From positions 37,031,001-37,095,000 of the forward strand of contig JAIVEN010000002.1 in the NCBI GenBank assembly GCA_026686845.1: DNA of 64,000 bases, given 5' to 3'. The position numbers and the translations under genes were made by a program. Of this stretch, positions 22,282-32,313 are shown one piece after another; within the stretch, counting starts at the first letter, position 1, and each line of letters begins with the position of its first letter. Source of the stretch: Adenanthera pavonina. Lineage: Eukaryota; Streptophyta; Magnoliopsida; Fabales; Fabaceae. A model generated the notes under the pieces. The model was not told where the DNA came from and did no database searches. It saw nothing but the letters and a program-made list of their open reading frames with translations.

Positions 22282-24117
22282 ATTCCCAAACAAAGGATCT
22301 AACAGTCCCAGAAATTCAATGGCTGGCTTTGGAGAAAGTATACTACCTGAGGGAAACCAACACAAACAGACCACCTGACTTTAATGGAGAACACTATAAA
22401 TACTGGAAGATGAGATTGCAGATCTATCTCCAGTCTATTGATCTAGATATTTGTTATGTCATCCAGAAGGGAGACTTTGTCCCAATGAACCTGCAAGATG
22501 ATTGAAAATACAAGGAGAAGCCAGAGGACGAATGGAATAAGGAAGACAGGAGAAGAGTTTTGCTAAACTTTAAGGCAAAACACTGCCTGGTCAGTGCATT
22601 AAACTAAGACGAATTCTACAGAGTGTCACAATGTTCCACAGCCAAAGGTATGTGGGACACTTTAGAAATCACGCATGAAAGAACCAGTGGATTAAGAGAA
22701 AATAAATTGAACTCCTGCATTGGTGAATACGAAAGCTTTAGAATAGTTGAAGGAGAAAGCATCAAAGATCTGCAAAAGAGATTCACCCTTATTGTGAATC
22801 AATTGAAGAGTCTTAGCAACGAGTACACCCAGCTAGAGAAGGTGAGAAAAATCCTTAGAGCTCTTCCTCTGGAATAGAAACCCAAAGTAATAGCAATAGA
22901 GGAAGCCAGAGGAGAATCAATGGCCTCAGTCACAGGCTCTCCGGTAGTCTTGAAGAATATGAGGGAAAGATAAAAGCTCTCAAGGAAGCATGACAAGACA
23001 GGAAAAAGAAAGATCTTGCTCTGAAAGCTGCTGAAGAAAAGGAAGAAGAATCTGATGATGGAGATGAATTAGATGAAGAAACTCTGGTTATGATGATCAG
23101 AAAATTCAAAAGATTCTACAACAAGAAAAAAAACAAAAGATTCTTCAAGAAAGAAGCAGCATCAGACAACAAGAAAGATGGAAAAGAAACTGTCACCTGC
23201 TACGAATGCAAAAAATAAAGGCACATCAAATGGGATTGTCCACAATTCTTAAAGAAGCAAGAGAAGGAAAAGAAAGCTGCTGACAAGAGCAAAAAGAAGA
23301 GGGCATACATCTCATTAATCTGGGGCAACAACTCAGATAAAGAAGAAGATAATGAAGATGAAATTGCCAATATCTGCTTAATGACACTTGCATCAGAAGA
23401 AACTCAAGATCCATCCATCAGTGATCGTGAGGATGAGGTATATGAATCTGAACCATCCCATTCTGAATTACTTGATGCATTTCATGAACTACATGATGAA
23501 TTTATTAAAACAGCTAAAGAACTGAGATAGGATAAGAAAAGGGTTAATAAGCTAGAATCTCAGTGCAGTAGATCTAACATTACATATGTGCATAAATCTG
23601 AATCTACCTGTTGTACATCATGTATTGAATTAAAGCAAACTAATAACTATCTACTGAAAGGAATGGCTAGACTTACTAAGGGTAAAAATATGTTATTTGC
23701 TTTAATGGGAAGTCAAAGAATCACACAAGAAAAGGCTGGACTTGGCTTTGACCCTTGTTCAGTAAAGGAAAGAATTAAAAAGAAAAATCAAAATCTGTAT
23801 TTGAGGCATTTTGTGCATACTAATGGGCATAAAAAGAAAGACCATACTTTAAATCACATTGAGTCCTATGATCAACCAAAATATGTAAAATAAAAATATT
23901 ATTTGCATTGTTTTCTTCCTGCATCACAATCTAGTAGCCCTTTCACCACCTGTCACTTCTGTAACAAAAAGGGACATATCTCCAGTTCATGCACATTGAA
24001 AAAAAAAGGACTTGACAGGAAGATAAAATGGGTTCCCAAAGATACACTTGTATCTAGGGAAAAAGCCACTGACAAAATAGGACCCAAGTAAATTTGGCTA
24101 CCTAAAAAGAAACTCTA
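22278..24117 (+). pseudogene. E2 gag, broken, with two zinc knuckles
   Basis: The N-terminal half has the copia gag domain (UBN2 type): FNGEHYKYWKMRLQIYL (about 22383-22435), then MWDTLEITHE and ESIKDLQKRFTLIVNQL. A CCHC zinc knuckle lies at 23198-23239 (C..C....H....C) but with a stop and a Gly-to-Arg change inside. A second knuckle (CHFCNKKGHISSSC, 23951-23992) is intact. Between them is the CTSCIELK...KAGLGF segment typical of copia gag. A second CCHC motif in gag is known from Sireviruses. Stops (22502, 22876 and others) and a frame change make it nonfunctional. No ATG begins the frame: it opens through the primer site and has TTG where a start is expected. The first in-frame ATG is at 22408, inside the domain. 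Confidence 0.88.
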
Positions 24118-24119
24118 AA

Positions 24120-24500
24120 CTTTATTTCGCAGATCTGCCTTAAAGCAAGAAAGAGCAACAAATGGCATATGGACAGTGCCTACTCAAGTCACATGACTGG
24201 TGACAAGGAGAAGTTCATCACCCTTAGAGATAAAAAGGGAGGAAAGGTAACCTTTGGAGGTGATCAATACGGCAAAATAGTTGGAATTGGCATTGTGGGT
24301 AAGAATCCAGAAACATCTATTGAAGAGGTGCTGTTTGTAATTGGCTTCAATCACAATCTGCTAAGTGTGAGTCAGACATGTGACAAAGAAAACTGGATAC
24401 TGTTTGACTCAAAGTTCTACCTGGTCATCCTTAAGGCTCAAAGGGATGGTAACTGTTATACTATTGACCTTGATGAACTTCCTCCCTTAGATTCTGTCTG
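24120..24500 (+). pseudogene. E2 aspartic protease, active site altered
   Basis: Retroviral-type aspartic protease of copia pol, which would cut the polyprotein. The motif MDSAYSSHMTGD (about 24169-24204) corresponds to the family DSGCSxHMTG; here the catalytic DSG reads DSA (24172-24180), which should abolish activity. It continues with KVTFGGDQYGKIVGIG and FNHNLLSVSQ, the usual strand and flap-side motifs. This segment is open to 24660 and shares a frame with the zinc-binding start of integrase. Confidence 0.85.
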
Positions 24501-24509
24501 TTTAATTAG

Positions 24510-25657
24510 TCAGGATAATAATAGTTGGCTGTGGTATAGAAGGTTAGCACATGTTAACATGAATCAACTATCAAAACTAGTTAAAAATGAGTTAGTCACT
24601 GGCCTACCAAAAATTTCTTTTGAAAAAGATAAAGAATGTGATGCTTGCCTAAAAGGAAAGTAAACTAAATCATCATTTAAATCTAAAACGTAGTCACCAC
24701 ATCTAGACCTCTACAACTATTACATATGGATCTAATAGGACCATATAGAGTTAAGAGCATTGGTGGAAATCTGTATGTTCTTGTAATTATGGATGATTAC
24801 TCTAGATTTACCTGGACATTGTTTCTTTCTACTAAAAGTGATACGTTTGATACATTTGTAACCTTAGCTAAGAAAGTGCAAAATGAGAAAGGTATTTCTA
24901 TTTGTCTATCAGGTCTGATCATAGAGGAGAGTTTGAAAATTCATACTTCCTGGAGTATTGTGATGAGCATGGAATTGATCACAACTTCTCAGCTCTAAGA
25001 ACTCCTCAGCAGAATGGAGTGGTAGAAAGGAAGAACAGAATAATTGGAGAGATGGCAAGAGCAATGTTGAATGAAAAGGAGCTCTCTCAAGTATTCTGGG
25101 CTGATGCAGTAAATACAGTAAGTTACATCGTAAATAGAACCTACATCAGACTAATTCTAGGGAAGACTCCTTTTGAGCTGTACAAAGGAAGAAAGCCAAA
25201 TCTTTCACATCTGCATGTGTTCAGTTGTAAATGTTTCATCCACAACAATGGAAAGGAGAATTTGGGTAAGTTTGACGCCAAATCTGATGAAGGTATATTT
25301 CTGGGCTATTCTAGTAGGAGTAAAGCATATAGAATTATCAATAAGAAGACTAAATCTATAGAGGAATCTGTACATGTTGTGTTTATTGAAAATGAAATAG
25401 TTTCCAAGCATGTTACTGATGAAGATGATCTTATTTCCAATTTTAAGAACTTAGATATTTCTAAAAAAGGTAAAACTGAATCTCCAAAAATATCTGAATC
25501 TATTAACACAGAGGAAGATATTCTGGAGAAAGATTTTGAGGATGAGAATAATAAAGATATATCTCAAGAACTTCCCAGAGCTTGGAGATATCAAAAGAAT
25601 CATCCTGTTGATCAAGTGATTGGGGATGTTCAAGAGAAAGTTAAAACCAGAAAATAG
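24510..25657 (+). pseudogene. E2 integrase, frameshifted
   Basis: The pre-integrase zinc region (LWYRRLAHVNMNQLSKL ... CDACLKGK, about 24530-24660) ends in TAA at 24661, probably from CAA. The catalytic core starts HMDLIGPYRVKSIGG (24720 on, first Asp), continues in another frame to about 24900, then shifts to the frame with SDHRGEFEN (second Asp) and TPQQNGVVERKNR (catalytic Glu, about 25010). All three acidic residues are present, but they lie in two frames joined by an indel near 24905. The copia integrase tail with HVFSCKCF and EGIFLGYSSRSKAYR follows. Stops at 25655 and 25667 correspond to CAG in E1. Confidence 0.9.
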
Positions 25658-25750
25658 CTAAGAGACTAGATGATTAACTGCTCTTTCATTTTTCAAATTG
25701 AACCTAAGTGTACTGAAGAAGCCTTAACTGATAAATATTAGATTCTGGCC

Positions 25751-27232
25751 ATGCAAGATGAATTAAATCAGTTTGAAAGAAATCAAGTTTGGGATTTAGT
25801 GCCTAGATCCAAAAATCACCCTATCATTGGCACTAAATGGGTCTTTAGAAATAAACTTGATGAATCAAGGACAATAATAAGAAACAAAGCTAGACTGGTT
25901 GCCAAAGGATATAATCAAGAAGAAGGCATTGATTTTGAAGAGACCTTTGCTCCAGTTGCAAGATTAGAAGCAATTAGAATCCTGTTGGCATATGCATGCA
26001 TGAAAAACATAATGTTATATCAAATGGATGTGAAAAGTGCTTTTTTGAAAGGATATATCATGGAAGAAGTTTATGTAGACCAACCTCCAGACTTTAAGGA
26101 CTCTACAAAACCAAACCATGTTTATAAACTAAAGAAAACACTTTACAGTTTAAAACAAGCTCCTCGAGCATGGTATGAAAGATTAAGCAACTTTCTAACT
26201 GAAAAGAGATTCAATAGAGGAAAAGTAGATACTACTTTGTTCACTAAGAAAGAAAACAAAGATTTACGTATTGTTCAAATTTATGTTGATGATATTATAT
26301 TTGGTGCTACTAATGAATCACTTTGCAAGAATTTCTTTGAGCTAATGCAAAGTGAGTTTGAAATGTCAATGATGGATGAGCTTAACTTCTTCCTTGGACT
26401 GCAAATTAAGCAATGTGATAATGCTATCTTCATCAACCAATCACAATATCTGAAAGAGCTGCTGAAAAAGTTTGGTTTGGAAAAGGCCAAGCCAGTGGGA
26501 ACTCCTACGGCTACTGCAACTAAGCTTAACATGGATGAAGGAGGAAAAACCTTTGTCATAACCCAATACAGAAGAATGATTGGATCTCTACTATACCTAA
26601 CTGCCAGCAGACTTGACATCATGTTTAGTGTCTGTATGTGTGCAAGGTTCCAATCATATCCCAAAGAAATCCATGCAACTACTATGAAACATATCTTCAG
26701 ATATTTAATTGGAACTTCACAAATGGGACTTTGGTACCTAAGGGGCAATGGTGAAGATCTCATTGGATACACTGATGCTGAGTTTGCTGGATCCAAAACT
26801 GATAGAAAAAGCACCAGTGGAACGTGTCAGTTCCTTGGAGGATCACTGGTGTCATGGTTCAGCAAGAAGCAAAACAGTGTGGCTCTATCCACTGCAGAAG
26901 CTGAATATGTTGTAGCTGGTAGCTGTTGTGCCCAAGTTATATGGATGAAGCAGCAACTTGAAGATCTTGAGGTTGAGATAAAAGAAATACCAATAAAGTG
27001 TGACAACCAAAGTGCTATTAACATCACAAAGAATCCTGTCATGCACTCAAGGACAAAGCACATTGAAGTTAGGCATAACTTTATAAGAGATTATGTTCTG
27101 AAAGGAGAAATCAAATTAGAATACATCCCTACCGAGGATCAAGTTCCTGACATTTTGATGAAGCCCTTTCCAGAAGATAGACATTGTAAAATCAGAAGAG
27201 AATTGAGTATGGTAAATCCCAATGAATTATAA
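25751..27232 (+). CDS. E2 reverse transcriptase and RNase H, open frame of 493 codons
   Basis: Copia RT (residues about 1-245) plus RNase H (about 320-480). Visible motifs are KARLVAKGYNQEEGIDFEETF, YQMDVKSAFLKG, YVDD at residues 178-181, FFLGLQIKQ, then RNase H YTDAEFAGSKTDRKSTSG, STAEAEYV, CDNQSAINI and HSRTKHIEVRH. The ATG chosen is internal to the family RT. The real pol frame continues upstream but has stops at 25655, 25667 and 25739 that match Gln or Trp codons in E1. RT would copy element RNA to cDNA and RNase H would remove the RNA strand. Possible weak points are SLKQ instead of GLKQ and PDILMKP for ADxLTKP near the end. It is a remnant of a polyprotein, not a stand-alone gene. Confidence 0.92.
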   Translation: MQDELNQFERNQVWDLVPRSKNHPIIGTKWVFRNKLDESRTIIRNKARLVAKGYNQEEGIDFEETFAPVARLEAIRILLAYACMKNIMLYQMDVKSAFLKGYIMEEVYVDQPPDFKDSTKPNHVYKLKKTLYSLKQAPRAWYERLSNFLTEKRFNRGKVDTTLFTKKENKDLRIVQIYVDDIIFGATNESLCKNFFELMQSEFEMSMMDELNFFLGLQIKQCDNAIFINQSQYLKELLKKFGLEKAKPVGTPTATATKLNMDEGGKTFVITQYRRMIGSLLYLTASRLDIMFSVCMCARFQSYPKEIHATTMKHIFRYLIGTSQMGLWYLRGNGEDLIGYTDAEFAGSKTDRKSTSGTCQFLGGSLVSWFSKKQNSVALSTAEAEYVVAGSCCAQVIWMKQQLEDLEVEIKEIPIKCDNQSAINITKNPVMHSRTKHIEVRHNFIRDYVLKGEIKLEYIPTEDQVPDILMKPFPEDRHCKIRRELSMVNPNEL

Positions 27233-28221
27233 GTATATACTAATACTTATCTTATTTAAAGTTTCTGACATTGAATCAATCCTAACTTTGGCATCGGAGT
27301 GTGTTTAATATAAGTTGTAGGTGCCCCTCACAAGTTCAAATGATATCAGAACCATATAATGGAGCTGATCTGGATGACACAGTGAAAAGATGAAAAAGAA
27401 AGCCAGAAATTTGAGCGTCTAGATCTGTTCTGTAAATCTAAAAAGTTAAAATTCATATTTTAGTTGTGTATTAGATGAATTTACTTGATAAATTGTGTTT
27501 TTCAACAAGTCAGCATGCTCAACATTTGAATTCAGATGCCCATTAGATGAATTTCAGCTTGCTATACATTGTAACAATTCTCGGCGTCCTTCAAAATTCG
27601 TCTGTTGAATTATGAAAATTCGAATTTTCAAAAATAAAGTGCCAATGTTATCTTTGTCCAACATGATGATTGTACAAATTTCCATTTCTCAAAATACGCA
27701 TGTTGGAAACTCTTTACAAAATGTTGAAATTCGAATTTCTAATTCAAAATTTGTATATTGAAACATGCACACATTGTTGTATCTTTGAAAGATGAATTTT
27801 CTTAAGTAAAATTCTTCTGTTGATTGTTTTATTGATAATTGCTTACTGCCTGGTTCTTCGAAGTTTGAACTTTGTTAAAACAAAGTTCGTCTGTTCATCT
27901 CTTCTTTCTTTAACCAAGCCTCTGTCAGACAAACTTCCAGGTAAAAATTCATCTGTTAGTAAGCTCTGCTGAATGGATTAACTTGTAACTGCTCGAAGTT
28001 CAAATTTTGACACCTCAAAATTCATCTATCCTGCGGTTACACACGTTAAAACTAAAGGTCATCCTCTGAACAGACGTAACCCTATTTATCTCTTTCTTAA
28101 GTCTATTCAGATTCTCTCTTTAATCCCTATTAATTCTGTCCGTAAATCTTCATTTCCACCGATTAACCTTCTTTTTGCACCCTATAAACCCATTCTTAGC
28201 ATCTTTCTGAATCATTCCTCC
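27233..28221 (+). repeat. E2 pol-env spacer with motif array
   Basis: Non-coding, like the spacer in E1 (2295-3272). From about 27440 to 28070 it carries many LTR-type motifs: AAAATTCGTCTGTTG, AAAATTCGAATTTTC, GAAATTCGAATTTC, AAAGTTCGTCTGTT. Compared with the LTR they often appear in reverse-complement order (TTCGTCTGTTG versus CAACAGACGAA). The stretch just before the env-like ATG (28070-28221) is strongly conserved with E1. Confidence 0.6.
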
Positions 28222-30409
28222 ATGAAAATGGCAAGAGTGAAAAATCAAGAAGTTAGAAAGGGAGAGTCTTGGCCAAAAAGAATGATGAAATCCCAATATG
28301 CCTCCAAGGAGAGTGAGAAATAGGAAAGAAAAGGAGAATCTAGCAAAGAAACTCCCTCCAAAAGGCAGAAAACTACTCCAAAGGCCGATTCAAAGAAATC
28401 TGGACCGTCCTCTCCAAAGAAAACAGAGCCTACAATTCCTACTACTCCTGATGCTGTTGCTTCTTCTTCCTCCTCCAGTACTGAATCTGGGGAATACCAG
28501 CTGACCACATTGCCATTATAGAGCAATGCTCACATTCAGAAGGAATATATGACCAAATTTGTGAGCAAGAAGGTAATAAAGCCTCACTGTGTGAATATGG
28601 AGAAATTTTTAATTTCTAACAACTTTGATGCCGGGCTTTGGATTGTAAGATACAAAAGTTTGTTAGAAATATTGGAGAGATATGATGATGAGGTAGTCAA
28701 GACTTGGTATGCTTCGCTGAAATACAACAGCAAGAAGAAAAAGTGGAAGTCAATCTAAGATCAAGAACCATCTGGCTAACAGATGAAACCTTTAATGAGG
28801 TTTTAGAAGTTTCAAGGCAAGATGGTTTGAAGATTGACATTACTGCTTCTGGGTATATGGATGAGGCAGAAATTGCAGATGAAGAAGGTAAACCTTCTTG
28901 AACTATAAAGAGAGCACAATCCTGAATACCTTGTTTAGAAGAAAGAAAAATAGGCCACCCATAATGCTCAAGTGAGAATCCTACACTACATTGTGTCTAG
29001 GATTACCTTCAACAAAGGAGGTAGCTTCAATCTGATCATAAGGACAGAAGCACATGTGTTGGAAGCTTATCAACATGGGACATATTATTCTCCAACGTAT
29101 GATCAAGGCTAGAGATCAGAGGAAAGACTCCACACTTCTTTATGCAGCAATCATCTCCAAGATCCTTCAGTATGCCCAAATCCAACATCTTAAGAAATGG
29201 AAAGGGAAGCCTATTGAGATCTTCAAGGAAGAAGAGCTGCAAAGGATGGGTATAGAGAAGAAAGATGGAAGATGGATTGGAAAGGGAGCTAGAAAATCTG
29301 AAGATCTCTTCTTTGATGAAGATGCCTCCCTGCAACAAGAAGGTACCTCTAAGGCTCCTCCAAGACCCACACCTCAGCCTTCTCAGCCTATCCCATCTCT
29401 ATCTCAGCCTGCTCAAGCTCAAATTCCATCCACTTCCCCCACTTGAGCCAAGCCAACAAAGATCACTTAGTTATATGACAGTTTGTCTACACTTATACTC
29501 AGCATCAGAGATGAGCAAAAAATGCCAAATTTGCTTATCTGCAAGATCAGATTCATCAGTTGGCTAAGAACATGAAAGTGGTTGTTGATGCATATAAAGA
29601 CATCTGGAGTGTCATTCCTGCCACATCAGTCAGGATTCTCTGAGCCTGTTATGTCTCTAGCTCCTAAACCTCCAAGTCTTTTTGTGCTAGCCTCTCATGT
29701 TCCTGATGATGCTATACATGATACTAAGGCTGCTGGCACATTGAGCACACCACAGGCCTCTAGCAATGAGGCAAGTTCTGGTCCTTCCTTGGACTATGAC
29801 ATGGAGGAAGAAGGTCCTCAGGAACCAAGCTCCCATGAGCCTATTCTAGAAGATGCTCAAGACTCAATTATTTTATCTCAAGAATCTGAGCAAGTTGAGA
29901 GACTAGTGGCAGCTATCTCCACTTCATCATTCATGCAAGCTGCCTTAAATGAAGAAAGGAGCATTATGCCCTATGTTGATTTGCAAGCCATTGCACATAA
30001 TGCTCTTTTACAAGCTGAGAGGTTAAGGCTTGAAGAAATGTTTCATCCTCCTACTCCCTCACCTGTTTTTACTTATGGTTTCTCTGAGGCACGAAAGGCT
30101 CAGTTGGCTATTACAAGGCAAGACATTCATGAACTTCTTAAAGTCTATGATGATGAGGACACAAGTTTTAAAGTTCCTAAGTCTTTGCCAAAGCTCAATC
30201 TAAAACTGTCTTTTGTCTCTATGCCTCTTCAAGCTATTCCAGTATCTCAAATCCCTCCTCCTACTGATTTTGCACACCTTCCTGATGATGCCAAAAAGGG
30301 GGAGAAGATATTTGAGCAAACTAGAAAGTCTTCTGACAAGACTTACAGCAAGAAGTCCAAGTCTAAGAAAAAGTTATTAGAACTTATGGATGCTTGGTTC
30401 TTCTTGTAG
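28222..30409 (+). pseudogene. E2 env-like ORF (Sirevirus third ORF), broken
   Basis: Starts at ATG 28222. The N-terminal about 95 codons are Lys/Ser/Pro-rich with a Ser run before GEYQLTTLPL. A conserved domain follows (about 28549-28900: FVSKKVIKPH, LLEILERYDDEVVKTWYASL, RTIWLTDETFNEVLEV), matching the plant-transposon-protein type domain linked to retroelements. Then comes a basic stretch, a Pro/Gln/Ser-rich part, a short coiled-coil-like region (about 29500-29600) and an acidic C-terminal part ending KSKSKKKLLELMDAWFFL. TAG at codon 34 (28321) and TAG at codon 100 (28519) coincide with stops in E1. A 1-base deletion near 28743 shifts the frame, and more shifts follow. I see no hydrophobic membrane span, so envelope function is not supported. 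Confidence 0.78.
30293..30307 (+). other. E2 upstream purine tract (PPT-like copy 1)
   Basis: AAAAAGGGGGAGAAG inside the end of the env-like frame, better preserved than the LTR-abutting tract. A second tract (GAGGGGGAG) is at 30600-30608. The same trio occurs in E1 and E3. Confidence 0.6.
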
Positions 30410-30663
30410 TATTTTGTAATGTTGTTTTTCTGTTGCTTTTTAATATCTTGTAATATGGTTTTTTAATGACATGAAAATTCTTTGTTCTGAATTCTATGAT
30501 TGCCATGTACTATCCTTGTGTTGAAACTTTAAATGAATTAATGAATCTCTTTACTTGATCCACTGTACATGATATCTTTTGAATTATAATGCACATGTTG
30601 AGGGGGAGCTTGTCAAAGCAAACTCAAGTACTAATCCAGTTTGTAAGTTATTTTGTCATCATC

Positions 30664-30677
30664 AAAAAGGGAGAAAA
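30664..30677 (+). other. E2 polypurine tract
   Basis: AAAAAGGGAGAAAA directly abuts the 3' LTR at 30678. Confidence 0.8.
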
Positions 30678-32313
30678 TGTTGAATCAAGTATTTTGATGA
30701 TTCCAAACCAATCTTCAAGAGCTTGGAGAGAAGATATCAAAGGTGCACAAAAGATCTCAAGTGAAGAAATTCAAGAAAAACCAGCACAAGAATAGATGTA
30801 GAATCTCTAATAGTGTTTAAACTAAGTAAAAGACTTTGAATTGGCAAAAAGATGTTTTAAAACTATGATTCTATGTTAATTCATGGAATATTTGAAAAAC
30901 ACCCATCAACAGACGAAGTTTGAAAGGTTAATACTGATCTGTTGTTTTGAAAATTTGAACTTTGCCTTTGGAAATTCGAATTTCGAATTGAAAATGAACA
31001 AGTCTGAAAAGAGCCTTCTCTGACAGACGAACTTTAACTGTGAAAATTCAAACTTTGGAACAAGTCTAATAAGGGCCTTCTCTGACAAACGAACTTCAGT
31101 TTTTGAAAATTTGAATTTCTGACAAAACACAAGTCATGAAAAATGAAAAATTCGTTTGAGGATATGTCAAAGTTCATATGAAAATAAAGTTTAAAAAGAG
31201 TTCCAAGATAGCCCACTGACAGACGAACTTTGATATTGAAAATTTGAATTTTAGAAACAAAGCTTGCAAGTATGTTACGACAATCTGTTGACATACGAAT
31301 ATTGGTATTTAGAAATTCGAATTTTAAACTAAGTCTGATAAGAGTTCTCTTTGATAGACGGACTTTGAATCTTGAAAATATGAATTTTGAAAAGATGAAC
31401 TATTGTGCTTTATTTAGCTACCCACTGACAGACGATTTTTGGGCACCAAAATTTGAACTTTGAATGCACTGTAGCAATTTGGGACTACGGTTCACACTTT
31501 TAAGAAGAACTTTTTAACTTAAAAATTCATATGTTCCAACACAGAAAAATTTCTCAATGATGAAAATTTGAACTTTGCTTTACAACAGACGAACTTTGAA
31601 ATTTAACGTTGAAGTCTTTAGCTTTTGGTCTATGCGAAATTCATCTGTTAACTAACCAAAATTCAAACTTTGAATATCATAAGCATTAAATGCGGTTGGT
31701 GAACGAATAGTTTTTTAGAGTAACAGTTGGGTAATTTCTCCAATAGATAGATTTTGTCTCTAACGTATAGTTAAGATCTAAATCTATAAATATAACATCA
31801 TTTGAAGTTGTGGGTAACAATTTTAACATTGTACATACTGAAACTCTGTCAAATTCTCAGCTTAAAGTCTTTTACTCTCATACTTCAGACTTGTACACTT
31901 AAACTTTCATATACACTCTAAATTAGAGAGTTTATTCTTGTAATCAATCTTATCTTCATCTGGAGGAAAGATTTTCCTGTGAGGGTTTTCACTAGGGATT
32001 TGGGAAGCACTTAGTTAGAGTGCAAAGAGAGAGAAGTTGTAAGCTCTAAGAACAGAGTAACAAAGCTGTACTGAGACAATTACAAGAAGCCTACTAAATT
32101 CTAGTAGGATAGTTGAAAATCTCAAGAAGTTGCTTGGGGACTGGACGTAGGTCAAGATAGAGAGACCGAACTAGGAAAAACTTCTGTGTCTACTCTTCTC
32201 CTTTACTACTTTTACATTGCTATTATATTGTACTCTATTTTACAGTCTCTTTTGTCTTCACTATACTCTTGACTTTTGCAGAAAATTTTAATCTTCCCAA
32301 TTCAACTCTAAAA
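30678..32313 (+). mobile_element. E2 3' LTR, with a small deletion near its end
   Basis: It begins TGTTGAATCAAGTATTTTGATG and aligns along its length with the 5' LTR. After CTTCCCAATTCA about 25 bases are missing compared with the 5' LTR (the CCCTCTTGGGAAGCCAGCATAT block). The end then reads ACTCTAAAA where CTAACA is expected. It is followed by ATATG, the right target duplication. A TATA box is intact at 31785-31792. Confidence 0.85.
31785..31792 (+). promoter_or_regulatory. LTR TATA box
   Basis: TATAAATA in the E2 3' LTR; the 5' LTR has TTTAAATA at the same site. Confidence 0.55.

Larger units (their letters stand above)
20606..32313 (+). mobile_element. E2: structurally complete Sirevirus-like Ty1/copia element (11.7 kb)
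   Basis: Two LTRs (20606-22263 and 30678-32313), an initiator-Met primer site, gag, protease, integrase, RT, RNase H, an env-like ORF and a polypurine tract occur in canonical order. ATATG flanks it on the left (20601-20605) and right (32314-32318), a 5-bp target duplication. Over the first roughly 350 bp of the two LTRs I count about 16 differences by eye, nearly all transitions, so it is not a recent insertion. Gag, protease, integrase and env-like frames are broken, while the RT/RNase H frame is open. It is inserted in gypsy-type LTR B. Confidence 0.93.

Noticed and set aside
26281..26814. 177-codon minus-strand frame
   Set aside because: Exact shadow of the RT/RNase H frame on the other strand.
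28222..30409. Calling the third ORF a true envelope glycoprotein
   Set aside because: No signal peptide, membrane span or glycoprotein features are visible. Only the position is env-like.
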